Assembly: GCA_944324795.1 (NCBI GenBank)
Contig: CALUXR010000015.1
Coordinates: 1 to 46,355 of the forward strand
DNA length: 46,355 nucleotides
Direction of reading: 5' to 3'
DNA from: an uncultured Acholeplasmatales bacterium
GTDB taxonomy: Bacteria > Bacillota_I > Bacilli_A > Acholeplasmatales > Anaeroplasmataceae
Shown here: one piece after another, positions 18,825-26,492 of the stretch
Layout of the letters: every line of letters starts with the position of its first letter
Position numbering within the stretch: position 1 is the first letter of the stretch
The notes under the pieces: generated by a model
The model's database searches: none
What the model was told of the DNA's origin: nothing
What the model saw: only the letters and a program-made list of their open reading frames with translations
Program-made: the position numbers and the translations under genes

Positions 18825-18850
18825 AATCACAAGGAAACTTGTGATTTTTT
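18825..18850 (+). terminator. Intrinsic terminator of the rpsF operon
   Basis: AATCACAAG and CTTGTGATT form a 9-bp stem with a GAAA tetraloop, followed by a run of T. Confidence 0.9.
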
Positions 18851-18872
18851 AATGGGATTTAAGTCCTTTCAT

Positions 18873-18900
18873 TGTAAAATTTAGAATTAATTGGTATAAT
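18873..18900 (+). promoter_or_regulatory. Promoter of the gdpP-rplI to GH105 operon
   Basis: TTGTAA (18873-18878) and TATAAT (18895-18900) are 16 bases apart, with an extended -10 (TGGTATAAT). GAGGTGAT then leads to a TTG start at 18921. Confidence 0.75.
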
Positions 18901-18920
18901 TAGTCAAATGAGGTGATAAT

Positions 18921-21347
18921 TTGATTTATCTATTATTGTGTATTATAGCTCTTGGTGGTTCAGGAGTTTTATGGTATTTTTATACAGCTGAACAGACAAT
19001 TTTTTTAGAAAATGTGTATTTAATTTCAGCATGTGTTCTATTATTTGTTTCTATTAGTGCTCTATACGCTTATTTTTATGTTCAAAAAAAGAAAGAAGCT
19101 AAGAAACTAAGAGAACAATTAGAAGTATGGGCTGATACAACATATCATATTAATGCCGCTGGTGATATGGCTTTTCAAACTTTACCGATTGGAATTATGA
19201 TTTATGATAAGAATTATACAATTAAATGGTTTAATGCGTTTGCTCAAAAGTGTCTTAAAAAAAGTTTGAAAGATTTACAAGTTTCTTCTATTAGTACTGA
19301 ATTAGCTGATTTTCTTTTAAGTGATGAAACATCCTTTAATTTAAAGGATGGAACTAACACTTATGAATTTAATGTTAAAAGAGAAAATAAAATTTTATAT
19401 TTCTTTGATATTACACGTGAAACAGAATTAAGAACACGTTATTTGAATCGTAATATTGCTATTGGAATAATCGTTGTTGATAATTTAGAAGAAAGTTTAA
19501 AAAATTATGGTTTACAAGATAAAACAACTATCAACGCAAAAATATTAGGTCAAATTTCTGAATGGGCCGCTAAATACAATTGCTTTTTACAAGGTATTGA
19601 TGATGATAGGTTCTTAGTGATTAGTGAACGCGAAGAATTAGAAAAAATGGTTGCTTCTAAATTTGATATATTAGATAAGGTTAGAGACTTATCTAAACAA
19701 AGTAGACTTAAAGCTACAATAAGTATAGGCATTGCATCATTTGATTTAAAAGCAAATGAAGTTGGAGCATTGGCTAAACAAGCTGTTGATTTAGCTGAAA
19801 AAAGAGGCGGGGATCAAGTGGTTGTCAATGTCCAAGGTTCTAAAATTCAATATATTGGTGGCCAAGTTAATGCCTTAGAAAAGAACACTTTAGTTGCTGT
19901 AAGAATGCAAACAAATGCATTAAAAGAATTGACAGAAACATATGAAAAAGTTTTAATTATGACTCATAATAAGGCCGATTGTGATGCGATTGGTTCAAGT
20001 CTTGGGGCTTTAAGATTAATTGAAAGTTTTGGTGCTACAGTAAGATTAGCTATAGATTATGATAGATTAGATGTTACAGCTAAGAAAGCTTATGATATTT
20101 TAATTGAAGAAGAACCAGAAATTATCGATTTCTTTTTAGATGAAACTAGAGCTTTAAGTTATTTAAACTCTAATACATTATTACTTGTTTGTGATACTCA
20201 ATCACCAAGCTTAGTTATGTTTAAAGAAATCATCGATAAAGCGCAACACTGTGCTATTATTGACCACCATAGAGTTGGTGATGTTGATTTTAATAATGTA
20301 GAAATGAGTTATGTAGAAACATATTCATCATCGACAGTTGAACTGATAACGGAAATGTTTATGTTTACACAAAATTCTAAATTGAGTCCGATTGAAGCTA
20401 CCTTGATGCTTTCTGGGGTAGTTGTAGATACTAATTATTTTAGCTATAGAACTGGTTTTAGAACTTTTGAAGTAGCTTCTACTTTAAAGGAAAACGGAGC
20501 TGATATGGTCAAAGTAAAAAGAGTTTTAAGAGATTCTTATGATTCAGAAAAAGAAATATCAGAAGCTGTTGTTAAAAGTGAGATTTTGCTTGGTCATTTT
20601 GCGATTAGTGTTATAGATAAAACATTTGATGATCGTACTATTTTAGCTAAAATATCTGATCGTTTACTAACGATTGAAGGTGTAGATGCTTCATTTACTA
20701 TTAGTAAGACAAATGATAATGAAGTAGCTATTTCAGCTCGTAGTTTAGATACAATAAATGTGCAAGTTATTATGGAAGAAATGGGTGGTGGTGGTCATTT
20801 ACAAGCAGCTGCTGTCCAAATTAAAGATGCAAATATTGAAGATGTTAAAGAACAACTTTTAAACATTTTAAAACGTGATTATGATGTAGAAGGTGAAGAT
20901 AAAATGAAAGTTATTTTACTTAAAGATGTAAAAGGTAAAGGCAAAAAAGATGATGTTATTGAAGTTAATAATGGTTATGGTAATTATTTAATCAATAATG
21001 GTGAAGCAATTATTTGTAATGATGCTAATTTAAAACAATTAGAAGAAAATAAAAAACAAGAAGCGATTGATAAAGAAAATAGACGTAATTTATTATTAAA
21101 ATTAAAAGAAGATATTGATTCTAAATCAGTAACAATTTATATTAAACAAGGTGCTGATGGCAAATTATTTGGGCATGTTACATCTAAACAAGTCGTTGAA
21201 GAATTTGATGCTCAAAATGGTATTAGATTAGATAAAAGAAAATTAGAATTACCTGCTGATATCAATGCGATTGGTATTTATCAAGCTACAGTTGATTTAG
21301 ATAAAGATATTCAAGCTACCTTCCAAATTAATGTTGTAGGTTGTTAA
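18921..21347 (+). CDS. gdpP-rplI: GdpP c-di-AMP phosphodiesterase fused in frame to ribosomal protein L9
   Basis: One uninterrupted 808-residue frame starts at TTG 18921. Residues 1-661 are GdpP (YybT): two N-terminal helices, a PAS-like region, a degenerate GGDEF domain (GIDDDRF near 233), then DHH/DHHA1 catalysis with THNKADCDAIGS (about 348), IDHH (about 446) and GGGGH (about 621). Residues 662-808 are a complete L9 beginning MKVILLKDVKGKGKKDD and keeping both L9 domains. GdpP hydrolyses c-di-AMP at the membrane; L9 belongs to the 50S subunit. In Bacillus the two are separate adjacent genes before the replicative helicase gene, so the order is preserved and only the stop is missing. An internal ribosome site at the junction may yield free L9. 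Confidence 0.93.
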   Translation: MIYLLLCIIALGGSGVLWYFYTAEQTIFLENVYLISACVLLFVSISALYAYFYVQKKKEAKKLREQLEVWADTTYHINAAGDMAFQTLPIGIMIYDKNYTIKWFNAFAQKCLKKSLKDLQVSSISTELADFLLSDETSFNLKDGTNTYEFNVKRENKILYFFDITRETELRTRYLNRNIAIGIIVVDNLEESLKNYGLQDKTTINAKILGQISEWAAKYNCFLQGIDDDRFLVISEREELEKMVASKFDILDKVRDLSKQSRLKATISIGIASFDLKANEVGALAKQAVDLAEKRGGDQVVVNVQGSKIQYIGGQVNALEKNTLVAVRMQTNALKELTETYEKVLIMTHNKADCDAIGSSLGALRLIESFGATVRLAIDYDRLDVTAKKAYDILIEEEPEIIDFFLDETRALSYLNSNTLLLVCDTQSPSLVMFKEIIDKAQHCAIIDHHRVGDVDFNNVEMSYVETYSSSTVELITEMFMFTQNSKLSPIEATLMLSGVVVDTNYFSYRTGFRTFEVASTLKENGADMVKVKRVLRDSYDSEKEISEAVVKSEILLGHFAISVIDKTFDDRTILAKISDRLLTIEGVDASFTISKTNDNEVAISARSLDTINVQVIMEEMGGGGHLQAAAVQIKDANIEDVKEQLLNILKRDYDVEGEDKMKVILLKDVKGKGKKDDVIEVNNGYGNYLINNGEAIICNDANLKQLEENKKQEAIDKENRRNLLLKLKEDIDSKSVTIYIKQGADGKLFGHVTSKQVVEEFDAQNGIRLDKRKLELPADINAIGIYQATVDLDKDIQATFQINVVGC
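20904..21347 (+). CDS. rplI: Ribosomal protein L9, possible internal translation product
   Basis: This is the L9 portion of the fusion. ATG 20904-20906 is in frame with the upstream GdpP sequence and is preceded by GAAGGTGA (20889-20896), about eight bases away, which is good ribosome-site spacing. Translation from here would give a normal-length 147-residue L9 that need not stay attached to the membrane enzyme. Whether it is used cannot be seen from sequence. Confidence 0.5.
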   Translation: MKVILLKDVKGKGKKDDVIEVNNGYGNYLINNGEAIICNDANLKQLEENKKQEAIDKENRRNLLLKLKEDIDSKSVTIYIKQGADGKLFGHVTSKQVVEEFDAQNGIRLDKRKLELPADINAIGIYQATVDLDKDIQATFQINVVGC

Positions 21348-21348
21348 G

Positions 21349-22683
21349 ATGCAAAATATTGTTATACCTGCTAATACTGAAGCGGAAAAGGGGTTACTTG
21401 GTTCTGCTATTTTAGACGCTAATATTTTGGCTAAGGTTGAAGGTAGATTATATGAAAGAGATTTTTATGAACCAAGAAATAAAATCATTTTTTCATCTTT
21501 AATAAGCTTATATCGTGAAGGAAAAAATGTTGATATTACCTCATTAATTAGTGATTTAGAAGTTAAAGGTAATTTAAATAAAGCTGGAGGATTTGAATAT
21601 ATTTCAAGTCTTGCAGACCTAGGTTATTCTACAAGTAATGTCGACACTTATATCTCTTTTATTGAAGATGCAAGTTTGCGTAGAGATACTTTAAAATTAT
21701 TACAAACTTTAATAGAAAAAGGATATCAACCTTCTAATAAAACTCAAGATTTTTTAGAAGATATGGAAAAAAGTGTCTTTGAAATCTCTAAAAGAAGAAA
21801 AATAGGTTCATTTACTAATATTAAAGATATAACTATTAAAGTTTTAGAAGCTGCAGAAGCAAGATCTAAACAAAGAGATAATATTGTAGGTTTAAAAACA
21901 GGTTTTAGTGTCCTTGATAAATATACACTTGGTTTTCAACCTGGGCAATTAATAATTTTAGCGGCTCGTCCGGCTATGGGTAAATCAGCAATGGCTTTAA
22001 ATTTAGCTTGTAATATTGCTTCTAAAAATAAAGAAGGTAGAGCTACTTGTGCTATATTTTCTCTTGAAATGCCACAAGAACAACTTGTTGAAAGAATGAT
22101 TGCTTCAGATAGTAAAATAGAATTAAAGAATATTAAAACCGGACGTTTAAAAGAAGCTGAATGGATTCGTATTCAAACAGCTTGTACGCGTTTAAACAAT
22201 TTAAATATATATTTTAGTGATGAATCAGATTTAACAGTTTCAAAAATCAAATCAGTTTCAAGACAATTGAAAGAAATTTCAGATTTAGATTTTGTTGTAA
22301 TCGATTATTTACAGTTAATTAAATCTGATGGAGGACGCTCTACTAATGAAGAAGTTTCACGAATTTCAAGAGCTTTAAAATTAATGGCTCAAGAATTATC
22401 AATACCAGTATTAGCTTTATCACAATTATCGAGAGCTGTCGAAAAAAGAGATGATAAACATCCATTGATGGCTGATCTTCGTGATTCAGGAAGTATTGAA
22501 CAAGATGCCGATATTATTATGTTTTTATATCGTGATGATTATTATAATAAGAGTAATAGTACCCGTAAAGGTGAAGCAGATTTAATTATTTCTAAAAATA
22601 GAAGTGGTCAAACAACTGATGAAAAGGGTATTGCCCTTTTATTTAATGGTGAATATTCTAATTTCTCAGAAAAAATAGATTAA
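21349..22683 (+). CDS. dnaB: Replicative DNA helicase
   Basis: A DnaB-family hexameric helicase (called DnaC in Bacillus subtilis) of 444 residues, normal length. The N-terminal domain has the EAEKGLLGSAI opening. The RecA-type ATPase has Walker A ARPAMGKSA (about 206-214), Walker B FVVIDYLQLI and an LSQLSR segment. There is no intein. It starts one base after the L9 stop, so it is probably coupled to it. Confidence 0.97.
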   Translation: MQNIVIPANTEAEKGLLGSAILDANILAKVEGRLYERDFYEPRNKIIFSSLISLYREGKNVDITSLISDLEVKGNLNKAGGFEYISSLADLGYSTSNVDTYISFIEDASLRRDTLKLLQTLIEKGYQPSNKTQDFLEDMEKSVFEISKRRKIGSFTNIKDITIKVLEAAEARSKQRDNIVGLKTGFSVLDKYTLGFQPGQLIILAARPAMGKSAMALNLACNIASKNKEGRATCAIFSLEMPQEQLVERMIASDSKIELKNIKTGRLKEAEWIRIQTACTRLNNLNIYFSDESDLTVSKIKSVSRQLKEISDLDFVVIDYLQLIKSDGGRSTNEEVSRISRALKLMAQELSIPVLALSQLSRAVEKRDDKHPLMADLRDSGSIEQDADIIMFLYRDDYYNKSNSTRKGEADLIISKNRSGQTTDEKGIALLFNGEYSNFSEKID

Positions 22684-22697
22684 AGGAGTTAGTTTTA

Positions 22698-23765
22698 ATG
22701 AATGATCGTTTAGAATTAATGGAAAAAAGATATGATGAGTTACAACAATTGATGCAAGACCCTAAAGTTTGTATGGATATCAAATTATTAACAAACTATG
22801 CAAAAGAATCTAGAGGTCTTGAAAAAGTTGTAAATTTATATCGCGAAGAAAAAAAGTTAAATGCTAGTTTAGCTGATTTAAAAGAAATGAAAAAAGAAAA
22901 TGATCCAGAAATTCAAGCAATGGCAGAAGAAGAGTATGATAATGCTATAAATAGAATTGCTGAAATTGATGAAGAAATAAAAGTTTTATTATTGCCTAAA
23001 GATCCAAATGATGATAAAAATGTTATTATGGAAATTAGGGGAGCAGTAGGTGGCGATGAAGCTAATATTTTTGCTGGTGATTTATATAGAATGTATTCTA
23101 AATATGCTGAATCTAAGGGTTGGAAAATTGAAGTCTTAGATGCAATATATAGCGAAATGGGAGGATTTTCTTCTATTCAATTTATGGTTAAAGGTGAGGG
23201 AGCATACTCATTTTTAAAATATGAATCAGGCGGACATCGCGTTCAAAGAGTACCGCAAACTGAATCTCAAGGTAGAATTCATACTTCAATCGCGACTGTG
23301 CTTGTTATGCCTGAAGCTGAAGAAATTGATTTTGAACTTGATATGAATGATTGTCGTATTGATACATTTTGTTCATCAGGACCTGGTGGTCAAGGTGTAA
23401 ATACTACTTATAGTGCAGTTCGAGTTACACATATACCTACAGGCATAGCGGTTGCTTGTCAAATCCATCGTTCTCAACATGAAAATAAAGCGGCCGCAAT
23501 CCAACTATTAAAAACACGTATTTATAATAAAATGTTAGAAGAACAAGCTGAAAAAGATGGAAATACTCGTAAAACTTTAGTAGGACATGGCGAACGTAGT
23601 GAAAAGATTCGTACTTATAATTATCCTCAAAATAGAGTAACTGATCATAGAATTGGTTTTACAATTAATCGCCTTGATGTAATTATGGAAGGTAAACTTG
23701 ATTTAGTTATTCAAGAACTTATTAATGCTGATCAAAAAGAAAAACTTGAGGCTGAAATCAAATGA
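22698..23765 (+). CDS. prfA: Peptide chain release factor 1
   Basis: A 355-residue RF1, which recognises UAA and UAG. The stop-codon reading loop is RVPQTESQGRIHTS (PxT type, hence RF1 not RF2), and the catalytic GGQ lies in SGPGGQGVNTT near residue 230. AAAGGAG precedes the ATG. Its own stop is TGA, overlapping the prmC start, so the organism must also decode UGA as stop through RF2 encoded elsewhere. Confidence 0.97.
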   Translation: MNDRLELMEKRYDELQQLMQDPKVCMDIKLLTNYAKESRGLEKVVNLYREEKKLNASLADLKEMKKENDPEIQAMAEEEYDNAINRIAEIDEEIKVLLLPKDPNDDKNVIMEIRGAVGGDEANIFAGDLYRMYSKYAESKGWKIEVLDAIYSEMGGFSSIQFMVKGEGAYSFLKYESGGHRVQRVPQTESQGRIHTSIATVLVMPEAEEIDFELDMNDCRIDTFCSSGPGGQGVNTTYSAVRVTHIPTGIAVACQIHRSQHENKAAAIQLLKTRIYNKMLEEQAEKDGNTRKTLVGHGERSEKIRTYNYPQNRVTDHRIGFTINRLDVIMEGKLDLVIQELINADQKEKLEAEIK

Positions 23766-24616
23766 CTTTAAATAAATTTATTAGAAATAAACAAAATGAA
23801 GCGATAACCGCCTTAAAAGAAGATAGCGCGGTTATCTTTTTACTAGAATATATTTTAAATATGACTTCACCTGAATTATATAGCAATTTAGATAATGAAA
23901 TGAGTGAAGAAAATATCAATAAGTTTAATGAATTATTTAATGAATATCTATATAATAATAAACCTATTCAATATTTAATTGGTAAAACTTGTTTTTATGG
24001 CTATGATTTTATTGTTAATAGTGATGTTTTAATTCCTCGTTTTGAAACGGAAGAATTAGTAGAAAATATCATTTATAGAATAGATAAATATTTTAAAGAA
24101 AAAACAATAGATATTGTAGATGTCGGTACAGGTAGTGGTTGTATCGCCATCACTTTAGCAAAAGAAATAAAAAATGCCAATGTTACAGCCACAGATATAT
24201 CAGAAAAAGCCTTAAATGTAGCTAAACAAAATGCTTTAAATTTAGATGTTAATATTAATTTTATAGAAGGCGATATGTTAGAACCAATTCATGCTAAATT
24301 TGATATTTTAGTCTCTAATCCACCTTATATTCCAGATAGTGAAGTTGTAGATCCTTTAGTTAAAGATAATGAACCAAATATCGCTTTATTTGGCGGTAAT
24401 AATGGACTTAAATTTTATGAAATTATTTTAAGAGATGCTAAAAGAATCTTAAAAGATAAAGCTATTATTTGTTTTGAACATGGTTATGATAAAAAAGAAG
24501 AAATGCATCTTTTAGCAAAAAAATATTTTCCTTTAGCTGTTGTAGAAACTATAAAAGATTTAGAAGGAAAAGATAGAATGACTTTCATTTATATTGGAGA
24601 TGATTTTAATGAATAA
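23762..24616 (+). CDS. prmC: Release factor glutamine N5-methyltransferase
   Basis: PrmC (HemK) methylates the Gln of the GGQ motif of release factors. The class I methyltransferase fold shows VGTGSGCIAI (SAM binding) and the catalytic NPPY at about 186-189. The helical N-terminal substrate domain with RFETEEL is present. ATGA overlaps the prfA stop, so substrate and enzyme are made together. At 284 residues it is full length. Confidence 0.96.
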   Translation: MTLNKFIRNKQNEAITALKEDSAVIFLLEYILNMTSPELYSNLDNEMSEENINKFNELFNEYLYNNKPIQYLIGKTCFYGYDFIVNSDVLIPRFETEELVENIIYRIDKYFKEKTIDIVDVGTGSGCIAITLAKEIKNANVTATDISEKALNVAKQNALNLDVNINFIEGDMLEPIHAKFDILVSNPPYIPDSEVVDPLVKDNEPNIALFGGNNGLKFYEIILRDAKRILKDKAIICFEHGYDKKEEMHLLAKKYFPLAVVETIKDLEGKDRMTFIYIGDDFNE

Positions 24617-25172
24617 TGTTATTATTTTTCCAACAGATACAGTTTATGGAATTGGTTGTAAAGTTTGCGATAAAGAAGGTATAGATTTAATTTATAAAAT
24701 TAAACATCGTGATAAATCAAAACCACTTGCCATATTATGTGCTAATATTTTACAAATAGAAGATATAGCTTATGTTGATGAAAGAATTAAAAAAGTTATT
24801 AATAAGTTTTTACCAGGCCCATTAACTTTAATTTTAAAAGCTAAAGAAAATATTAAAAAAATAACTAATTTAGATACTATTGGAGTTAGAATTCCTGATG
24901 CTAAACTAGCTTTAGAAATATTATTAGAAAATGGACCGATGTTTGTTACAAGTGTTAATGAAAGTGGTGAAGAAAGTTTAGATGATTATGATATAATTTA
25001 CAAGAAATATCATGATAAAGTAAAAAAAATCTATCCTAAAACAAATATTTCTAGTCATTTACCTTCTTCTGTTGTAGATTTTTCAAAGTATGATATAATA
25101 GTGCTAAGAGAAGGCGCAATTACTAAAGATGAAATATTAGCGTGCTTAGGAGGAGAAAATGCAAATTGTTGA
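24609..25172 (+). CDS. tsaC: L-threonylcarbamoyladenylate synthase (TsaC/YwlC family)
   Basis: A YrdC-fold enzyme that makes threonylcarbamoyl-AMP for the t6A modification of ANN-decoding tRNAs. It has FPTDTVYGIG at the start, KIKHRDKSKPL, LPGPLTLIL and GVRIPD. About 188 residues with no C-terminal Sua5 domain, hence TsaC-like. The frame is open further upstream, but GGAG at 24596-24599 is best spaced for ATG 24609, which overlaps the end of prmC. The prfA-prmC-ywlC order is typical of Bacilli. Confidence 0.93.
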   Translation: MNNVIIFPTDTVYGIGCKVCDKEGIDLIYKIKHRDKSKPLAILCANILQIEDIAYVDERIKKVINKFLPGPLTLILKAKENIKKITNLDTIGVRIPDAKLALEILLENGPMFVTSVNESGEESLDDYDIIYKKYHDKVKKIYPKTNISSHLPSSVVDFSKYDIIVLREGAITKDEILACLGGENANC

Positions 25173-26292
25173 TAATTATATTGCTAAATTAATGACATCA
25201 AAACCAGATGAACCGTTATGGAACATTGAACAAATCAGACAAGGAAAAAAGGCTCATTGGAATTATATTGATGGCTGCATGATGAATTCTTTAATTCAAT
25301 TATATGAAGTTACAAATGATAAGAAATATTTAGATTTTGTAAAGAATTATGTTGACTATTATATTTTAGATAATGGTAATGCTATTTTAGGCTACAATAT
25401 GGAAAATTATTCTACTGATGATGTAGCTGAATCAAGAATTTTATTTGATTTATACAAATATTTTAAAGAAGAAAAATATAAAAACGCTATTGAATTATCT
25501 TATAAACAAATTCTTAGTCATCCTAGAACTAAGGAGGGTAATTTTTGGCATAAAAAGATTTATCCAAATCAAGTTTGGCTTGATGGTCTTTATATGATGC
25601 AAGTATTTTATATGCGTTATGAAACAGTATTTAATGGTTATAAGAATTATTTTGATATTAAAAAACAATATAAAAATGTTCATGATTTAATGTTTAATAA
25701 AAAGAAAGGCTTACATTATCATGGTTATGATTCATCAAGAGAAGCTTTCTGGTGCGATAAAGAAACAGGCTTATCTAAAAACTTCTGGTTAAGAGCTTGT
25801 GGTTGGCATTTAGTCAGTTTAGTAGATATATTAGGATATATGGATGAACAAATATATGAAGATTATGCTTTTTATAAAGATTTATTAAAAGAAACAGTTG
25901 ATGGTATTTTAAAATATTTAGATAAAGATAATAATATGTTCTACCAAGTGATTGATAAAGGTGGTAAAGAAGGTAATTATCTTGAAACTAGTGGTTCAGC
26001 TATGGTAGCTTATACATTATTAAAAGGGGCAAGACTTCGTGTTTTACCAGAACGTTATCGTGAAATAGGTTTAAAAATATTTGATGGTATTTGTAATAAA
26101 TATTTAACAAATAAAGATGGTGACTTAAATTTAGGTGGAATTTGTTTAGTTGCCGGTTTAGGACCTGAAAATAATAAAAGACGTGATGGTACATTTAAAT
26201 ATTATATTAGTGAACCAATTGTTGAAAATGATGCTAAAGGTGTAGGACCATTTATTATGGCTTATACAGAAGTAATAAGAGTAAGAAAATAA
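25159..26292 (+). CDS. GH105-type unsaturated rhamnogalacturonyl hydrolase
   Basis: A glycoside hydrolase of family 88/105 (YteR/YesR-like), which removes the unsaturated uronic acid from pectin fragments made by lyases. The (alpha/alpha)6-barrel motifs are visible: IYPNQVWLDGLYM with Asp142 in the catalytic position, DSSREAFWCDK, NFWLRACGWHL and ETSGSAMVAY. There is no signal peptide, so it acts on imported oligosaccharides. TAGGAGG precedes the start, which overlaps tsaC by 14 bases. It is out of place functionally in a translation operon. No pectin lyase or dedicated sugar importer is in the window. Confidence 0.87.
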   Translation: MQIVDNYIAKLMTSKPDEPLWNIEQIRQGKKAHWNYIDGCMMNSLIQLYEVTNDKKYLDFVKNYVDYYILDNGNAILGYNMENYSTDDVAESRILFDLYKYFKEEKYKNAIELSYKQILSHPRTKEGNFWHKKIYPNQVWLDGLYMMQVFYMRYETVFNGYKNYFDIKKQYKNVHDLMFNKKKGLHYHGYDSSREAFWCDKETGLSKNFWLRACGWHLVSLVDILGYMDEQIYEDYAFYKDLLKETVDGILKYLDKDNNMFYQVIDKGGKEGNYLETSGSAMVAYTLLKGARLRVLPERYREIGLKIFDGICNKYLTNKDGDLNLGGICLVAGLGPENNKRRDGTFKYYISEPIVENDAKGVGPFIMAYTEVIRVRK

Positions 26293-26293
26293 A

Positions 26294-26313
26294 ATGTAAA
26301 AGTGGTTTTACAT
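26294..26313 (+). other. Hairpin without T tract
   Basis: ATGTAAAA and TTTTACAT pair around a GTGG loop directly after the GH105 stop. With no T run it may protect the 3' end or work with the terminator just downstream. Confidence 0.4.
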
Positions 26314-26318
26314 AATGT

Positions 26319-26360
26319 ATAAAATTCGAACGTATTTTACTATGTTCGAATTTTATTTTT
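26319..26360 (+). terminator. Intrinsic terminator of the 18921-26292 operon
   Basis: AAAATTCGAAC (26321-26331) and GTTCGAATTTT (26344-26354) form an 11-bp stem, extended by flanking pairs, followed by a T-rich tail. Confidence 0.8.
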
Positions 26361-26394
26361 ATATATTCCGATGCATAATTTCATAATGTTTCAT

Positions 26395-26408
26395 TGAAAA
26401 CACTTTCA
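26395..26408 (+). promoter_or_regulatory. cre-like operator upstream of oppA
   Basis: TGAAAACACTTTCA is a near-perfect inverted repeat that fits the CcpA consensus at 13 of 14 positions (the central G is A). It lies 23 bases upstream of the -35 of the opp promoter, a position compatible with activation or partial repression. Control by CcpA or another LacI-family protein is inference. Confidence 0.45.
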
Positions 26409-26431
26409 TTCTAATTTTAAACATTTTCGAC

Positions 26432-26459
26432 TTGTTTTATTTATTTTTATTGTTATAAT
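26432..26459 (+). promoter_or_regulatory. Promoter of the opp operon
   Basis: TTGTTT (26432-26437) and TATAAT (26454-26459) are 16 bases apart with an extended -10 TGTTATAAT. GAAAGGAGA then leads to the ATG at 26493. Confidence 0.75.
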
Positions 26460-26492
26460 GTATGATACATATATTTGAAAGGAGATTTTATA

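Noticed and set aside
21349-22683. Possible intein in dnaB
   Set aside because: The protein is of normal length and the Walker A region is uninterrupted.
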